Notes under the pieces: model-generated
The model's database searches: none
What the model was told of the DNA's origin: nothing
What the model saw: only the letters and a program-made list of their open reading frames with translations
Shown: piece by piece, positions 8,834 through 17,055 of the stretch
Layout: the number at the start of each line of letters is the position of its first letter
Numbering within the stretch: the stretch's first letter is position 1
Program-made: the position numbers and the translations under genes
Source of the DNA: an uncultured Oscillospiraceae bacterium
GTDB lineage: Bacteria > Bacillota > Clostridia > Oscillospirales > Oscillospiraceae
Length of the DNA stretch: 46,216 nt
Direction of reading: 5' to 3'
Assembly: GCA_904419145.1 (NCBI GenBank)
Contig: CAJFQQ010000014.1
Location: forward strand, 1-46,216

Positions 8834-8862
8834 TTGCATTTTTCAGAAAGATACTGTATACT
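8834..8862 (+). promoter_or_regulatory. Promoter of the acetyltransferase-fold gene
   Basis: TTGCAT (8834-8839), 17-bp spacer, TATACT (8857-8862), 30 bp before the chosen start at 8893. Confidence 0.75.
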
Positions 8863-8892
8863 GGGCAACAGAACAGAGAAAGGAAAGAGGAT

Positions 8893-9729
8893 ATGAGAGC
8901 AGACGGCAAACGGACAAAGGGGCTCAGCGCCATTGAGCGGGCGACCCCCTATATCATGTCAAAGCGTGTCGATGCGCAGAACTATGTCACGGAATACGTG
9001 GACGAGGAGATCATCAAGGATTATATCCGCGCGGTGCGCCGGGAGAAGGGGATTCGCGTTACCCGTATGGCTGTGGTGATTGCGGCCTACTATCTGGCGG
9101 CGCTGCAGCACCCCTATATCAACCGCTTTGTGATGAACGGGCATGTCTATGACCGCAATCACTTCTGCGTCAGCTTTGTGATGTTGAAAAGCGATGCCAA
9201 TGGGCGGGGCACTCAGACCACAGTCAAAGTTTATTTCAAGCCTGAGGATAATATTTTTACCATCAATCAGAAGATCAACGAGATGATTGAGGAGAACAGC
9301 AGGCCGGCCACCAAGAACAACACGGATAAATTTGCTGCTTTCATGTTCTCCGTGCCTTTCCTGCCCAACCTTGTGGTGGGATTTGCAAAGCTCTTGGACA
9401 AATTCGGGCTGCTGCCCCGTTTCATTATCGACCTGAGCCCATTCCATACCAGCATGTTCATCACCAACCTGGCCTCCATCAACACCACCCATATTTACCA
9501 CCACGTCTATGAGTTCGGAACCACCAGCGTGTTCCTCAGTGTGGGCAAGTCCATCCCCAACTACTTCACCGGACACCTGGACAAAAAGGTGATGCCCATC
9601 AGCGTGGTGATGGACGAGCGGATCTGTACCGGCCACGACTACGCGCTGTTTAACAAGACCATGCAGCGCTATCTCCGCAACCCACAGAGCATGGAGCGCC
9701 AGGAGACAGTGGTGGCCGCGGCGGAATGA
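8893..9729 (+). CDS. Chloramphenicol acetyltransferase/E2-fold protein with altered active-site motif
   Basis: Predicted 278 residues. The start at 8893 is set by GGAAAGAGG and by the promoter, whose start point falls just upstream; a longer in-frame ATG would lie before the promoter. The overall pattern resembles the acyltransferase domain of 2-oxoacid dehydrogenase E2 and chloramphenicol acetyltransferase, including RVTRMAVVIAAYYLAAL and a late MDERICTGHDYALF segment. Active E2 enzymes have DHRxxDG at that place; here the histidine position reads E (DERICTG), so the normal catalytic histidine seems lost. It stands alone, not beside E1 or E3 genes. It may bind or present a partner rather than transfer acyl groups, which is inference. 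Confidence 0.65.
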   Translation: MRADGKRTKGLSAIERATPYIMSKRVDAQNYVTEYVDEEIIKDYIRAVRREKGIRVTRMAVVIAAYYLAALQHPYINRFVMNGHVYDRNHFCVSFVMLKSDANGRGTQTTVKVYFKPEDNIFTINQKINEMIEENSRPATKNNTDKFAAFMFSVPFLPNLVVGFAKLLDKFGLLPRFIIDLSPFHTSMFITNLASINTTHIYHHVYEFGTTSVFLSVGKSIPNYFTGHLDKKVMPISVVMDERICTGHDYALFNKTMQRYLRNPQSMERQETVVAAAE

Positions 9730-9800
9730 TGCGCACCCATGAGGGCGCGAACGGCATACCATAAAAAGAGGCAGACTGTCAAAAACTTTCCCAGAAGGAA

Positions 9801-9980
9801 GGCCTCGCAGAGTTCCTGCGGCCGCAGGCCGCAGGAAGCCAATGGACATCCGTCATTTCCGGCGGCGTGTACGTCGGAAATGACACTTCTCGCGCAGGAT
9901 GGGCCGACTTTTCCAAAAGGAATCGAGGGCCATCCTGCGTGCATCTTTTTCAAAAAAGTGGCAGAGGCCACTTTTTTGAC
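9801..9980. repeat. Multi-hairpin intergenic element, copy A
   Basis: Four ordered hairpins: 9813-9837 (TTCCTGCGG with CCGCAGGAA), 9852-9884 (core TTCCGGCG, six bases, CGTCGGAA), about 9891-9932 (GCGCAGGATGGGCC with GGGCCATCCTGCG), and 9951-9979 (CAAAAAAGTGGC with GCCACTTTTTTG). The same order and two near-identical cores recur at 45470-45644. Strand is undecided because the last hairpin has T-runs in both directions. Confidence 0.6.
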
Positions 9981-9985
9981 GCGCT

Positions 9986-10016
9986 AAGGCGCCCCGGGCA
10001 CTGCCCGGGGCGCCTT
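9986..10016. terminator. 13-bp GC-rich hairpin at the end of the glycosyltransferase-CsaB gene
   Basis: AAGGCGCCCCGGG (9986-9998) pairs perfectly with 10004-10016 around a five-base loop. It lies just past the stop of the minus-strand gene. Confidence 0.65.
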
Positions 10017-10033
10017 GCTGTATTTCTATGCAC

Positions 10034-12241
10034 TCATTCCTCATACAGCCGCTGTGCGGTCTCCAGATTGATGCGCTCCATCTCCAGCAGATGCTGGACC
10101 TGTCCGGCGTCCCGCTCCCGGGCCGCCGCCTGATCGATGAGGGCGCAGAGGGCGTCGCCCTCCAGCTCCGCCAGATCCAGGGACAGATCCTGACCGATGT
10201 ACTTGAGGAAGGCGCTGACCTTGGGATCGTAGACGATGCCGACCAGCGGGACGCCCTGTCCAGCGGCGAAGATCAGTGCGTGGAGGCGCATGGATACCAC
10301 CAGGCGCATCCGGGAGAGCACTCCGATGATGGCGGCGGGCTCCTCCGGCTTGGTAATGAGGTAGTGGGGCACGCTCAGCCCCTCCGCAGCCCGCTGGATG
10401 ACGGCGGGGTCCTGGAATTTTTCCACCGCCAGGAATACCGGCATCAGCCCCAGCTTCTCATAGGCGTGGACTGCGGCGGCGCGGATGGCGGGCAGCTTCT
10501 CGTCAAATCCGTGCCAGTTGCGCAGGGCAAAACAGATATAGTCCCCCTGGGGCGGTACGCCGTGGGAGAGAAGGGTGCTGTCCACCAGCACGTCGTCAGC
10601 TGGCGGCAGGGTCAGGGCCGGATCAGCGGAGAGCCGGGTGTCCGGATTTTCCACCCCCATGGAACGCAGCTCCGTCAGGGAGTCCGGCTCCCGGAGGGTG
10701 ATGGCATCCACATAGCGATTGAGTGTCTGGGCTGCCAGCTTCCGGTGCCGCTCCCGGATCACCGGGCCGATGCCGCAGCCGTACATCAGGACCTTGTTGT
10801 GGTGCCGCTTAGCCTGGCGGATATTATAAAGGTAGTACCAGAGGCTTCTTCGGCTGGTCACATCCTGGATCAGACTGCCGCCGCCGCTGATATAGAGCTT
10901 GGTATGGCACATGCGGCGGTTCCAGCGGAGAATGGAGAAGGTGTGGATGGCGTCCACCCGGTAGGTGAGCTTGGTGCGCATGGGCCGCCGGGAGAGAACG
11001 GTGATGGGCATATAGGGGTCGATCTCCCGCATCTCCCGGATGATGGCGTGGAGAATGGCGTCGTCTCCGGCGTTCTCCCGGCCATAGGAGCCGCAGATGA
11101 GGACGCCGTCCCGCTTTCCGTGGGTGCGGCTGTGGCGGCGGAGAATATCCTGGTAAATGGCGAGCTGGGTCTCAATGGTCTTTTCCAGGGAGTACTTTTC
11201 CGAGGCCTTCTCCAGAAGCTTCTGCCCGATCCTCCGGCGCAGCTCCGGGTCCTCCGCCAGAACACCCAGCCATTTGCCTAATGCCTCCCAGTCTCCGGCG
11301 GGGAAGAGGTAACCGTTCACCGCATGGTCGATCAGGTAGGGGACGCCTCCTACCCGGCTGCTCACCGTAGGGAGGGCGTACCGGGCACCCTCGGTGAGGG
11401 CGTAGGGGAAGGTTTCGCTGAGGGAGGTCAGTGTATTGATGTCCAGCGCTTGGTAGAAGTCGTCCATCTGCTCGATCCACCCGGCAAAGCACACCTTGTC
11501 GGTCACCCCCAGTTCCTTTGCCAGCGCTTCCAGCGCCTGACGCTCCTGTCCGTCGCCGGCGATGACAAGACGCAGTTGGGGGTGGTCCTTCTCCGCGGCA
11601 GCAAAGCCGCGGATGAGGGTGGCGATATCCTTTACCGGATTGAGCCGGGCGGCGATGCCCACCACTACGCTGTCCTGATCCACTTTGGCGCCAAGCCCGC
11701 GAAGATAGGCGACGCGGTCCGTGAGAGTAGGTTTTGCGTCAAATACGAGCCCATTATAAATGGTGTAAAGGTTTTGTGGATTAAAGCCGCGGGAGATGAG
11801 CAGATCTACCATGGCATCGCTGACACCAATACGATAGTCGAAGAGACGTAGGGCGATGGTATTTACCGTGCCGTAGGTCAGCCGCCCCAGTGGGCGGCCG
11901 AGATAATCCAGACGATAGTCGCTGTGGACAGTCGTCACCACAGGGAGCCCGGTGCTGCGCAGAAGGGAGCCCATCAGATTGGCCCGTGCACCATGGCAGT
12001 GGATCACGTCATAGCCGCCATTACGGATGAAGGAGCGCAGTGCGCGGTAGGTGCGAATCAGATTATTTCCGCCGAAGATTTCGGTTGGGATGCCCAGCTC
12101 CCGGGCCTCCTGGGCAAATTCGCCATCCCGAAAGCAGACAAGCTGGGCGGCGATTTGTTCGTTGAGCTTCTGCAGCAGGGAGAGGACGTGGGTCTTGGCC
12201 CCGCCAGTATCACCGCCGGAGATTAAATGGATAACCTTCAT
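10034..12241 (-). CDS. Fusion of GT4 glycosyltransferase and CsaB-type polysaccharide pyruvyl transferase
   Basis: Predicted 735 residues with two full domains. Residues 1 to about 370 are a family-4 glycosyltransferase: GGDTGGAKTHVLSLL at the N-terminus, IAARLNPVKD and VIAGDGQ, then SETFPYALTEGARYALP carrying the E-x7-E type donor site. From about 375 the chain restarts with GVLICGSYGRENAGDDAIL, the hallmark of CsaB, followed by SGGGSLIQDVTSRRS and YGCGIGPV. CsaB pyruvylates a secondary cell-wall polymer that anchors S-layer-homology proteins. One polypeptide could thus add a sugar and pyruvylate the product at the membrane face, which is inferred. Divergent from the DUF4330 gene; a GAGG precedes the start. 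Confidence 0.88.
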   Translation of the reverse strand: MKVIHLISGGDTGGAKTHVLSLLQKLNEQIAAQLVCFRDGEFAQEARELGIPTEIFGGNNLIRTYRALRSFIRNGGYDVIHCHGARANLMGSLLRSTGLPVVTTVHSDYRLDYLGRPLGRLTYGTVNTIALRLFDYRIGVSDAMVDLLISRGFNPQNLYTIYNGLVFDAKPTLTDRVAYLRGLGAKVDQDSVVVGIAARLNPVKDIATLIRGFAAAEKDHPQLRLVIAGDGQERQALEALAKELGVTDKVCFAGWIEQMDDFYQALDINTLTSLSETFPYALTEGARYALPTVSSRVGGVPYLIDHAVNGYLFPAGDWEALGKWLGVLAEDPELRRRIGQKLLEKASEKYSLEKTIETQLAIYQDILRRHSRTHGKRDGVLICGSYGRENAGDDAILHAIIREMREIDPYMPITVLSRRPMRTKLTYRVDAIHTFSILRWNRRMCHTKLYISGGGSLIQDVTSRRSLWYYLYNIRQAKRHHNKVLMYGCGIGPVIRERHRKLAAQTLNRYVDAITLREPDSLTELRSMGVENPDTRLSADPALTLPPADDVLVDSTLLSHGVPPQGDYICFALRNWHGFDEKLPAIRAAAVHAYEKLGLMPVFLAVEKFQDPAVIQRAAEGLSVPHYLITKPEEPAAIIGVLSRMRLVVSMRLHALIFAAGQGVPLVGIVYDPKVSAFLKYIGQDLSLDLAELEGDALCALIDQAAARERDAGQVQHLLEMERINLETAQRLYEE

Positions 12242-12376
12242 GGGAATGCCTCATTTCTAAATAGCTTATGGGAACAGCCGCATGGCTTGGCCCGGCTGTG
12301 GGGCGCGGCAGGCATCCACTGCGGGCCATCAGGCCAAAAGCAAAGGAAAAACCTGCGCTGGATTCCTGTTTGTACC

Positions 12377-12405
12377 TTGCAATCAGATGAAAAGTCGTGT
12401 ATAAT
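12377..12405 (+). promoter_or_regulatory. Promoter of the DUF4330 gene
   Basis: TTGCAA (12377-12382), 17-bp spacer, TATAAT (12400-12405), 80 bp before the start codon at 12485. Confidence 0.8.
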
Positions 12406-12440
12406 GACAAAAGTCTGTGAAAATACGCAGAAGTACGATT

Positions 12441-12470
12441 ATTATAGTCCCCAAGCGGTGGGCTGGTCAA
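12441..12470 (-). promoter_or_regulatory. Promoter of the glycosyltransferase-CsaB gene
   Basis: On the minus strand TTGACC (12465-12470), 18-bp spacer, TATAAT (12441-12446). It lies inside the transcribed leader of the DUF4330 gene, so the two divergent transcripts overlap in opposite sense by roughly 30 bases. Confidence 0.65.
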
Positions 12471-12484
12471 GCGGAGGTTTCAAA

Positions 12485-12964
12485 ATGTCCCAGAAAAAAT
12501 GGAAATTCAATGTGATTGATGTGATCGTTCTAGTGCTGATTGTGGCGGTAGCGGTGCTTCTGATAATGAAATTTACAGGTAGCGAGACATATGAAGCACA
12601 ATACGGCACCATTCGCTATACAGTGATTGTGGAGGATCAGCCCATTGAGGTATATGAGGGTGTCCAGCAGTATGTACCCGGTGCCCTGATGGCCTCCGGC
12701 GCCCGGTATGACGACCAGCAGATTGTTGCGGTGTCGGCAGAGCCTGTAATGGTATGCAGCAACGGGGAGTGGGTAGAGGATCCGTCCCATGTGAATTTGA
12801 TTTTTACGGTGGAGGGTACAGTGGAGATTACCCCGGTTATGACTACTACGGTAGCCACCCAGGAAATCCGAGTGGGACGCGAGATGATTCTGAAGACAGA
12901 ATATCTGGAATTTGACCCGGCGGTAGTTACATCGGTAGAGATTACCAAGTTGGATGAAGCGTAA
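12485..12964 (+). CDS. DUF4330 single-span membrane protein
   Basis: Predicted 159 residues. Start set by GGAGG at 12473-12477, seven bases upstream. A short charged N-terminus (MSQKKWKFNVIDV) leads into one membrane span (about residues 13-30, rich in V, L and I) and an extracytoplasmic beta-rich domain matching the DUF4330 family layout. The family has no assigned function that I can state. Its divergent neighbour makes a CsaB cell-wall pyruvylation enzyme, so an envelope role is plausible but inferred. Ends before a strong terminator. Confidence 0.75.
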   Translation: MSQKKWKFNVIDVIVLVLIVAVAVLLIMKFTGSETYEAQYGTIRYTVIVEDQPIEVYEGVQQYVPGALMASGARYDDQQIVAVSAEPVMVCSNGEWVEDPSHVNLIFTVEGTVEITPVMTTTVATQEIRVGREMILKTEYLEFDPAVVTSVEITKLDEA

Positions 12965-12989
12965 AGGATAGGCATTGTATTGTAATGAA

Positions 12990-13027
12990 AGGGTGGCCCG
13001 GCTTATAAAGCCTGGGCTACCCTTTTT
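12990..13027 (+). terminator. Terminator of the DUF4330 gene
   Basis: Hairpin of AGGGTGGCCCGGC with GCCTGGGCTACCCT around TTATAAA, followed by TTTTT. Confidence 0.85.
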
Positions 13028-13041
13028 GGCGGATGGCCACC

Positions 13042-13105
13042 TCATCTGTTATTCTGCTTGAAGGTGAGATAACCCTCCAGGATCAACGCCGCCGCCACAG
13101 CATCC
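13042..13105 (-). pseudogene. Remnant of a second ruvX (yqgF) 3' end
   Basis: Read on the minus strand this encodes DAVAAALILEGYLTFK, QNNR and a stop, against the same sixteen residues then RSRG and a stop in the intact gene 155 bp away. About 45 of 51 aligned bases match and the differences in the shared part are synonymous, so the copy diverged as a functional coding end rather than as drifting junk. Nothing upstream of the aspartate codon is homologous. It may be the displaced original gene end after an insertion or recombination that brought in a related allele. Confidence 0.75.
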
Positions 13106-13258
13106 GCCCCATCCAGACTTAGCCGGATGGGGACCCGATTGAATCATGTGCGGGACGAATGAATCGCCCCGCGCCAAGGTTTCTGTATGGGCAGAAACGC
13201 TTGTACGGCGCAAAGCGCCGGTACCCGCACAGCGGGCGACCGTGGACGCCCGGCGCAG
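13106..13258. repeat. Hairpin-rich spacer between the ruvX remnant and ruvX
   Basis: About 150 bases without a gene, made of successive small hairpins: CCCCATCC with GGATGGGG, GTGCGGG with CCCGC, GTTTCTG with CAGAAAC, GGCGC with GCGCC, and GGGCG with CGCCC. The density of palindromes suggests an inserted intergenic repeat, perhaps the agent that duplicated the gene end. Whether it recurs elsewhere cannot be told from the window. Confidence 0.5.
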
Positions 13259-13678
13259 TCAGCCTCTGCTGCGCTTGAAGGTGAGATAGCCTTCCAGGAT
13301 CAGCGCCGCCGCCACGGCGTCCACGGTCTGCTTGCGCTTTTTTGCATTTTTCCCGGCGCTGGACAGGATATTGTGGGCGTCAATGGTGGTGCGCCGCTCG
13401 TCCCACAGGGTCACTGGAAGGTGAAAGGCCGCCTCCAGCACCTGGGCGAAGGCCGCCGCCTTTTCTGCCCGGGGGCCCAGCGTGCCGTCCATATTCTTCG
13501 GATAGCCCAGCACCAGTTCCGTGACGCCGTACGCTTCCACCAGCTTTCCGATCTCCTCCGTCACCGCCTCCTGCTTCCGGCTGTGGATGGTGGTGGTATA
13601 GCCGGCCAGGAGTCCGGTTTGATCCGAGATGGCGATGCCGGTGTGGGCGTCGCCGTAGTCGATCGCCATGATACGCAT
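13259..13678 (-). CDS. ruvX: Holliday-junction resolvase-like protein YqgF/RuvX
   Basis: Predicted 139 residues, the standard length for YqgF, an RNase H-fold nuclease associated with Holliday-junction resolution and 16S rRNA 5'-end maturation. The start MRIMAIDYGDAHTGIAISD is diagnostic (first catalytic Asp in IDYG); ELVLGYPKNMDGT and LWDERRTT follow, and DAVAAALILEGYL ends the fold. The start at 13678 is preferred to an ATG 33 bases upstream because AAAGGAGGT sits directly before it. A TATAAT-like -10 lies at 13710-13715 on the minus strand. Confidence 0.92.
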   Translation of the reverse strand: MRIMAIDYGDAHTGIAISDQTGLLAGYTTTIHSRKQEAVTEEIGKLVEAYGVTELVLGYPKNMDGTLGPRAEKAAAFAQVLEAAFHLPVTLWDERRTTIDAHNILSSAGKNAKKRKQTVDAVAAALILEGYLTFKRSRG

Positions 13679-13758
13679 GGGAATACCTCCTTTTGTCCGC
13701 GGTGGCTCCATTATACGATAGAACGGCGGAAAAAGACAGATGTTTTTTCATTTTTTCG

Positions 13759-13787
13759 TTGACATCCCGGGGGAAGGGTGGTACACT
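13759..13787 (+). promoter_or_regulatory. Promoter of the rpmG-secE-nusG-rplKA unit
   Basis: TTGACA (13759-13764), 17-bp spacer, TACACT (13782-13787). The transcript would have a leader of about 130 bases before rpmG. Confidence 0.85.
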
Positions 13788-13922
13788 AGAACTTACCTGT
13801 GGAAATGGGCTTTCTTTTTGTGCGCCTTTTTCGCTTTTCGCCGCAAAACGGGCCGTTCCATCCAGGGAGGCAATCGGTACGGGGCACAGATCCCGTATAC
13901 AACGTAAAGGAGGTGCCGTTAG

Positions 13923-14072
13923 ATGCGCGTAAAAATCACTCTGAGATGCAACGAGTGCAAGCAGAGAAACTACAACACGGTCAAGAACAAGAAGAATGAT
14001 CCCGACCGCTTGGAGATGAACAAGTACTGCCCCTTCTGCAGAAAGCACACACTCCACAGCGAGACGAAGTAA
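13923..14072 (+). CDS. rpmG: 50S ribosomal protein L33
   Basis: Predicted 49 residues starting [20 protein letters not shown]. The two cysteine pairs (CNEC and CPFC) are the zinc-ribbon form of L33, and [17 protein letters not shown] is the standard C-terminus. AAAGGAGG ends eight bases before the ATG. First gene of the classical rpmG-secE-nusG order; TAA is followed at once by the secE ribosome site. Confidence 0.96.
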   Translation: MRVKITLRCNECKQRNYNTVKNKKNDPDRLEMNKYCPFCRKHTLHSETK

Positions 14073-14084
14073 GGAGAGGGAATC

Positions 14085-14297
14085 ATGGCTGAAGAAAAGA
14101 AAGTCAAGAAGGACCGGGGCCGCTGGTTCCGGGAGATGAAAAGCGAACTGAAGAAGGTCGTGTGGCCCTCCGGCAGCAAGGTGGCAAAGAACACCGCCAC
14201 GGTGATTCTGTGCAGCCTGGCCATTGGCGCCTGCATCTGGATCTTTGACGGCGTGGCTGGCCTCGCCATCCGGACCCTGCTGGGCTTGTTCAGCTAA
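14085..14297 (+). CDS. secE: Preprotein translocase subunit SecE
   Basis: Predicted 70 residues with the short single-span architecture of firmicute SecE. The basic N-terminus is followed by the amphipathic segment WFREMKSELKKVVWPS, the family signature that packs against SecY, and one membrane span (about residues 41-65). It stabilises the SecYEG channel. Ribosome site GGAGAGGG upstream; nusG follows after 13 bases. Confidence 0.95.
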   Translation: MAEEKKVKKDRGRWFREMKSELKKVVWPSGSKVAKNTATVILCSLAIGACIWIFDGVAGLAIRTLLGLFS

Positions 14298-14310
14298 GGG
14301 GTAGGAGAAG

Positions 14311-14838
14311 ATGGCTGAAAGTGCAAAGTGGTATGTAGCCCATACCTACTCCGGCTATGAAAATGCCGTCAAAACCACCATTGAAAAATTCGTGGCCCAC
14401 CGCAATCTCCAGGATGTGATCCTGGATATCCAGATCCCCATGGAAAAGGTCACTGAGGTCTCCGACACCGGCGCGGTGAAGGAGGTCGAGCGGAAGATCT
14501 TCCCCGGCTATGTGCTCATCAAGATGGTGATGAACGACGAAACTTGGCACGTGGTGCGCAATGTCCGCGGCGTCACCGGATTCGTCGGCAGCGCCAACAA
14601 GCCCATCCCCCTCACCGAGGAGGAGGTCCTCTCTCTGGGCATGGAAAAGCGGGAGATCGTGGTGAAATACAACGTGGGCGACCATGTCCGCATTACAGAT
14701 GGCTCCATGGAGTCCTTCACCGGCGTGGTGGAGGAGATCGACCCGGAGAAGAACCGCGTCACCGTGGTTGTGACCATGTTCGGCCGGGAGCTGCCGGTGG
14801 AGCTGGAGCTGGACCAGGTAGAGGTTCTGGAAAATTAA
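14311..14838 (+). CDS. nusG: Transcription termination/antitermination factor NusG
   Basis: Predicted 175 residues, full length. The NGN domain starts KWYVAHTYSGYENAV and includes KIFPGYVLIKM; the KOW domain near residues 120-150 contains GDHVRITDGSMESFTG. NusG binds RNA polymerase and, in firmicutes, promotes pausing as well as coupling to ribosomes. Normal position between secE and rplK. Confidence 0.97.
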   Translation: MAESAKWYVAHTYSGYENAVKTTIEKFVAHRNLQDVILDIQIPMEKVTEVSDTGAVKEVERKIFPGYVLIKMVMNDETWHVVRNVRGVTGFVGSANKPIPLTEEEVLSLGMEKREIVVKYNVGDHVRITDGSMESFTGVVEEIDPEKNRVTVVVTMFGRELPVELELDQVEVLEN

Positions 14839-14928
14839 GCAAGCATCGCCGCAGTGCGGCATCGTGGGAGGGATGCTCCCCCGTGAACGTCCCGTCACCA
14901 CCACATTTTATCAAGGAGGTGCCTGAAT
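14839..14928 (+). promoter_or_regulatory. rplK leader with a possible L1-binding hairpin
   Basis: The 90-base gap has a small hairpin (GCCGC with GCGGC) and then GGGAGGGATGCTCCC enclosed by GTGG and CCAC, a shape like the L1 sites used for feedback control of rplK-rplA. The assignment rests on general resemblance only. Confidence 0.4.
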
Positions 14929-15354
<426 letters not shown>

Positions 15355-15368
15355 GGAGGGCTTGAGAG

Positions 15369-16061
15369 ATGTTTAGAGGTAAGAAGTATAAGGAGAGCGC
15401 CAAGCAGATCGACCGCAGCGTCCAGTACGACAGCGCGGAGGCCATGGCGCTGATTTGCAAGACCGCCACCGCGAAGTTTGATGAGACCGTGGAGCTCCAC
15501 GTGAAGCTGGGTGTTGACTCCCGTCACGCCGACCAGCAGGTCCGCGGCGCCATCGTTCTGCCCCACGGCACCGGCAAGAGCGTCCGGGTCCTGGTGTTCG
15601 CCAAGGGCGACAAGGCTGAGGCCGCCAAGGAAGCTGGCGCCGACTATGTGGGCGAGATGGACATGGTGGAGAAGATCCAGAAGGAGAACTGGCTGGACTT
15701 CGACGTGGTGATCGCCAGCCCCGATATGATGGGCGTTGTGGGCCGCCTGGGTAAGATCCTGGGCCCCAAGGGTCTGATGCCCTCCCCCAAAGCCGGCACT
15801 GTCACCCCTGACGTGGCAAAGGCCGTCCAGGAGTCCAAGGCCGGTAAGATCGAGTACCGGCTGGATAAGACCAACATCATCCACTGCCCCATCGGCAAGG
15901 TGTCCTTTGGCGCTGAGAAGCTCAACGACAACTTCAACGCTCTGATGGGCGCGATCATGAAGGCCAAGCCCGCCGCGGCCAAGGGCCAGTATGTCAAGAG
16001 CTGCGTGGCTGCTTCCACCATGGGCCCCGGCGTGAAAGTTTCCACTGCGAAGCTGGCCTAA
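15369..16061 (+). CDS. rplA: 50S ribosomal protein L1
   Basis: Predicted 230 residues, full length. Recognised by [40 protein letters not shown] and the C-terminal [13 protein letters not shown]1 binds the mobile stalk of 23S rRNA near the E site and commonly represses its own operon through an mRNA mimic. Last gene before the rplJ promoter and leader. Confidence 0.98.
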   Translation: MFRGKKYKESAKQIDRSVQYDSAEAMALICKTATAKFDETVELHVKLGVDSRHADQQVRGAIVLPHGTGKSVRVLVFAKGDKAEAAKEAGADYVGEMDMVEKIQKENWLDFDVVIASPDMMGVVGRLGKILGPKGLMPSPKAGTVTPDVAKAVQESKAGKIEYRLDKTNIIHCPIGKVSFGAEKLNDNFNALMGAIMKAKPAAAKGQYVKSCVAASTMGPGVKVSTAKLA

Positions 16062-16269
16062 ATACTGTTCGGGAAGGGGGATTTTCCCCTCCCCGCCCCC
16101 CTCATCAGCCGCGTTTTGGCGTACCGCTTCGGAAGGATGGGCCGATTTGCTGTTCTGAAGTAGCGCGAAAGCAAACGGGCTGCTGGAGTGCTGGTAGCTC
16201 TGGTTATTGGGGCATGTTTCGAAGAAAAGAGCACTCTGGAGAAATTGGGGAAAAATCTGTATTGAAGGG

Positions 16270-16298
16270 TTGACAAATTGCCGATCCTTGAATATAAT
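16270..16298 (+). promoter_or_regulatory. rplJ-rplL promoter
   Basis: TTGACA (16270-16275), 17-bp spacer, TATAAT (16293-16298); both hexamers are perfect consensus. Confidence 0.92.
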
Positions 16299-16304
16299 AC
16301 TTGT

Positions 16305-16406
16305 TGCGTTCCAAAGACAGCAGGTGGTGAGAGCCATAAGTCCTGCCGAGGATTGCCGATCATTTGATTAGCACGGTCCTTGCGTCTTGGCGCAGGGACC
16401 GTTTTT
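16305..16406 (+). promoter_or_regulatory. L10 leader with attenuator-type terminator
   Basis: Transcribed leader of rplJ. A stem GCAGG with CCTGC (about 16319-16346) encloses GGTGGTGAGAGCC, in the style of firmicute L10 leaders bound by the L10-L12 complex. It is followed by an 11-bp hairpin (16374-16384 with 16391-16401) and TTTTT (16402-16406), a complete intrinsic terminator 55 bases before the gene. Control of rplJL by conditional termination is inferred. Confidence 0.7.
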
Positions 16407-16460
16407 CCTGTTCTTGAACGCACCGATTTCCCGCGAATTCTAATGGAGGTGAAAACAAGA

Positions 16461-17000
16461 ATGCCTAATGCAAAAGTTCTGAGCGAAAAGCAGGCGATTG
16501 TGGCTGCCCTGACAGAAAAACTCCAGAACGCCGCAGCTGGTGTACTGGTGGATTATAAGGGCATTACCGTATCTGAAGACACGGCTCTGCGCGCTGAACT
16601 GCGCAAGAACAATGTAGAGTACGCTGTCGTGAAGAACACGCTTCTGCGCTTTGCTGTGGACAATGTTGGCATGAATGAGCTGGATGGCCTGCTGAATGGC
16701 ACCACGGCTCTGGCTGTCTGCCACGATGACCCTGTGGCACCTGCCCGCGTCATCAGTGATTTCGCAAAAAAGCTGCAGGATAAGTTTGAGATCAAGGGCG
16801 GTTTCATGGAAGGAAAGGCTGTTTCCATGGAAACCATCCAGGCGTTGGCTGCGATTCCCGCACTGCCTGTACTGCAGGCCCAGGTCTTGGGTACCATGCT
16901 GGCCCCCATCTCTGGCTTGGCTTGTGTGCTGAAGCAGATCGCCGAAAAGCAGGGTGCTCCCGCCGAGGAGGCTGCTGCTGAGGCTCCCGCTGCCGAGTAA
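16461..17000 (+). CDS. rplJ: 50S ribosomal protein L10
   Basis: Predicted 179 residues. Start MPNAKVLSEKQAIV at 16461 follows TGGAGGTG; upstream in-frame starts would read into the leader. LVDYKGITV and LRKNNVEYAVVKNTLLRFA are typical of the rRNA-binding domain; the alanine-rich C-terminal helix carries L7/L12 dimers. Forms the stalk base with rplL, which lies 55 bases downstream. Confidence 0.97.
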   Translation: MPNAKVLSEKQAIVAALTEKLQNAAAGVLVDYKGITVSEDTALRAELRKNNVEYAVVKNTLLRFAVDNVGMNELDGLLNGTTALAVCHDDPVAPARVISDFAKKLQDKFEIKGGFMEGKAVSMETIQALAAIPALPVLQAQVLGTMLAPISGLACVLKQIAEKQGAPAEEAAAEAPAAE

Positions 17001-17055
17001 GTTGGCAGAAAACAATTTTATTTGAACAATATCTGATATTAGGAGGTTTACTACA

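Larger units (their letters stand above)
9730..10033. other. Intergenic region holding structured element copy A and a terminator
   Basis: No gene is supported in these 304 bases. They hold a chain of four hairpins (separate entry, 9801-9980) related to the element at 45470-45644, followed by the GC-rich terminator hairpin at 9986-10016. Confidence 0.7.
16062..16460. other. rplA-rplJ intergenic region with promoter and leader
   Basis: No gene in 399 bases. From left to right: a G/C-rich imperfect hairpin just after rplA (16070-16095, no T-run), about 170 bases without a clear signal, the promoter at 16270, then the L10 leader with its terminator hairpin. Confidence 0.7.

Noticed and set aside
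16133-16160. A third copy of the multi-hairpin element near GGATGGGCCGA
   Set aside because: Only about 11 bases match copy A and the neighbouring hairpins are missing.
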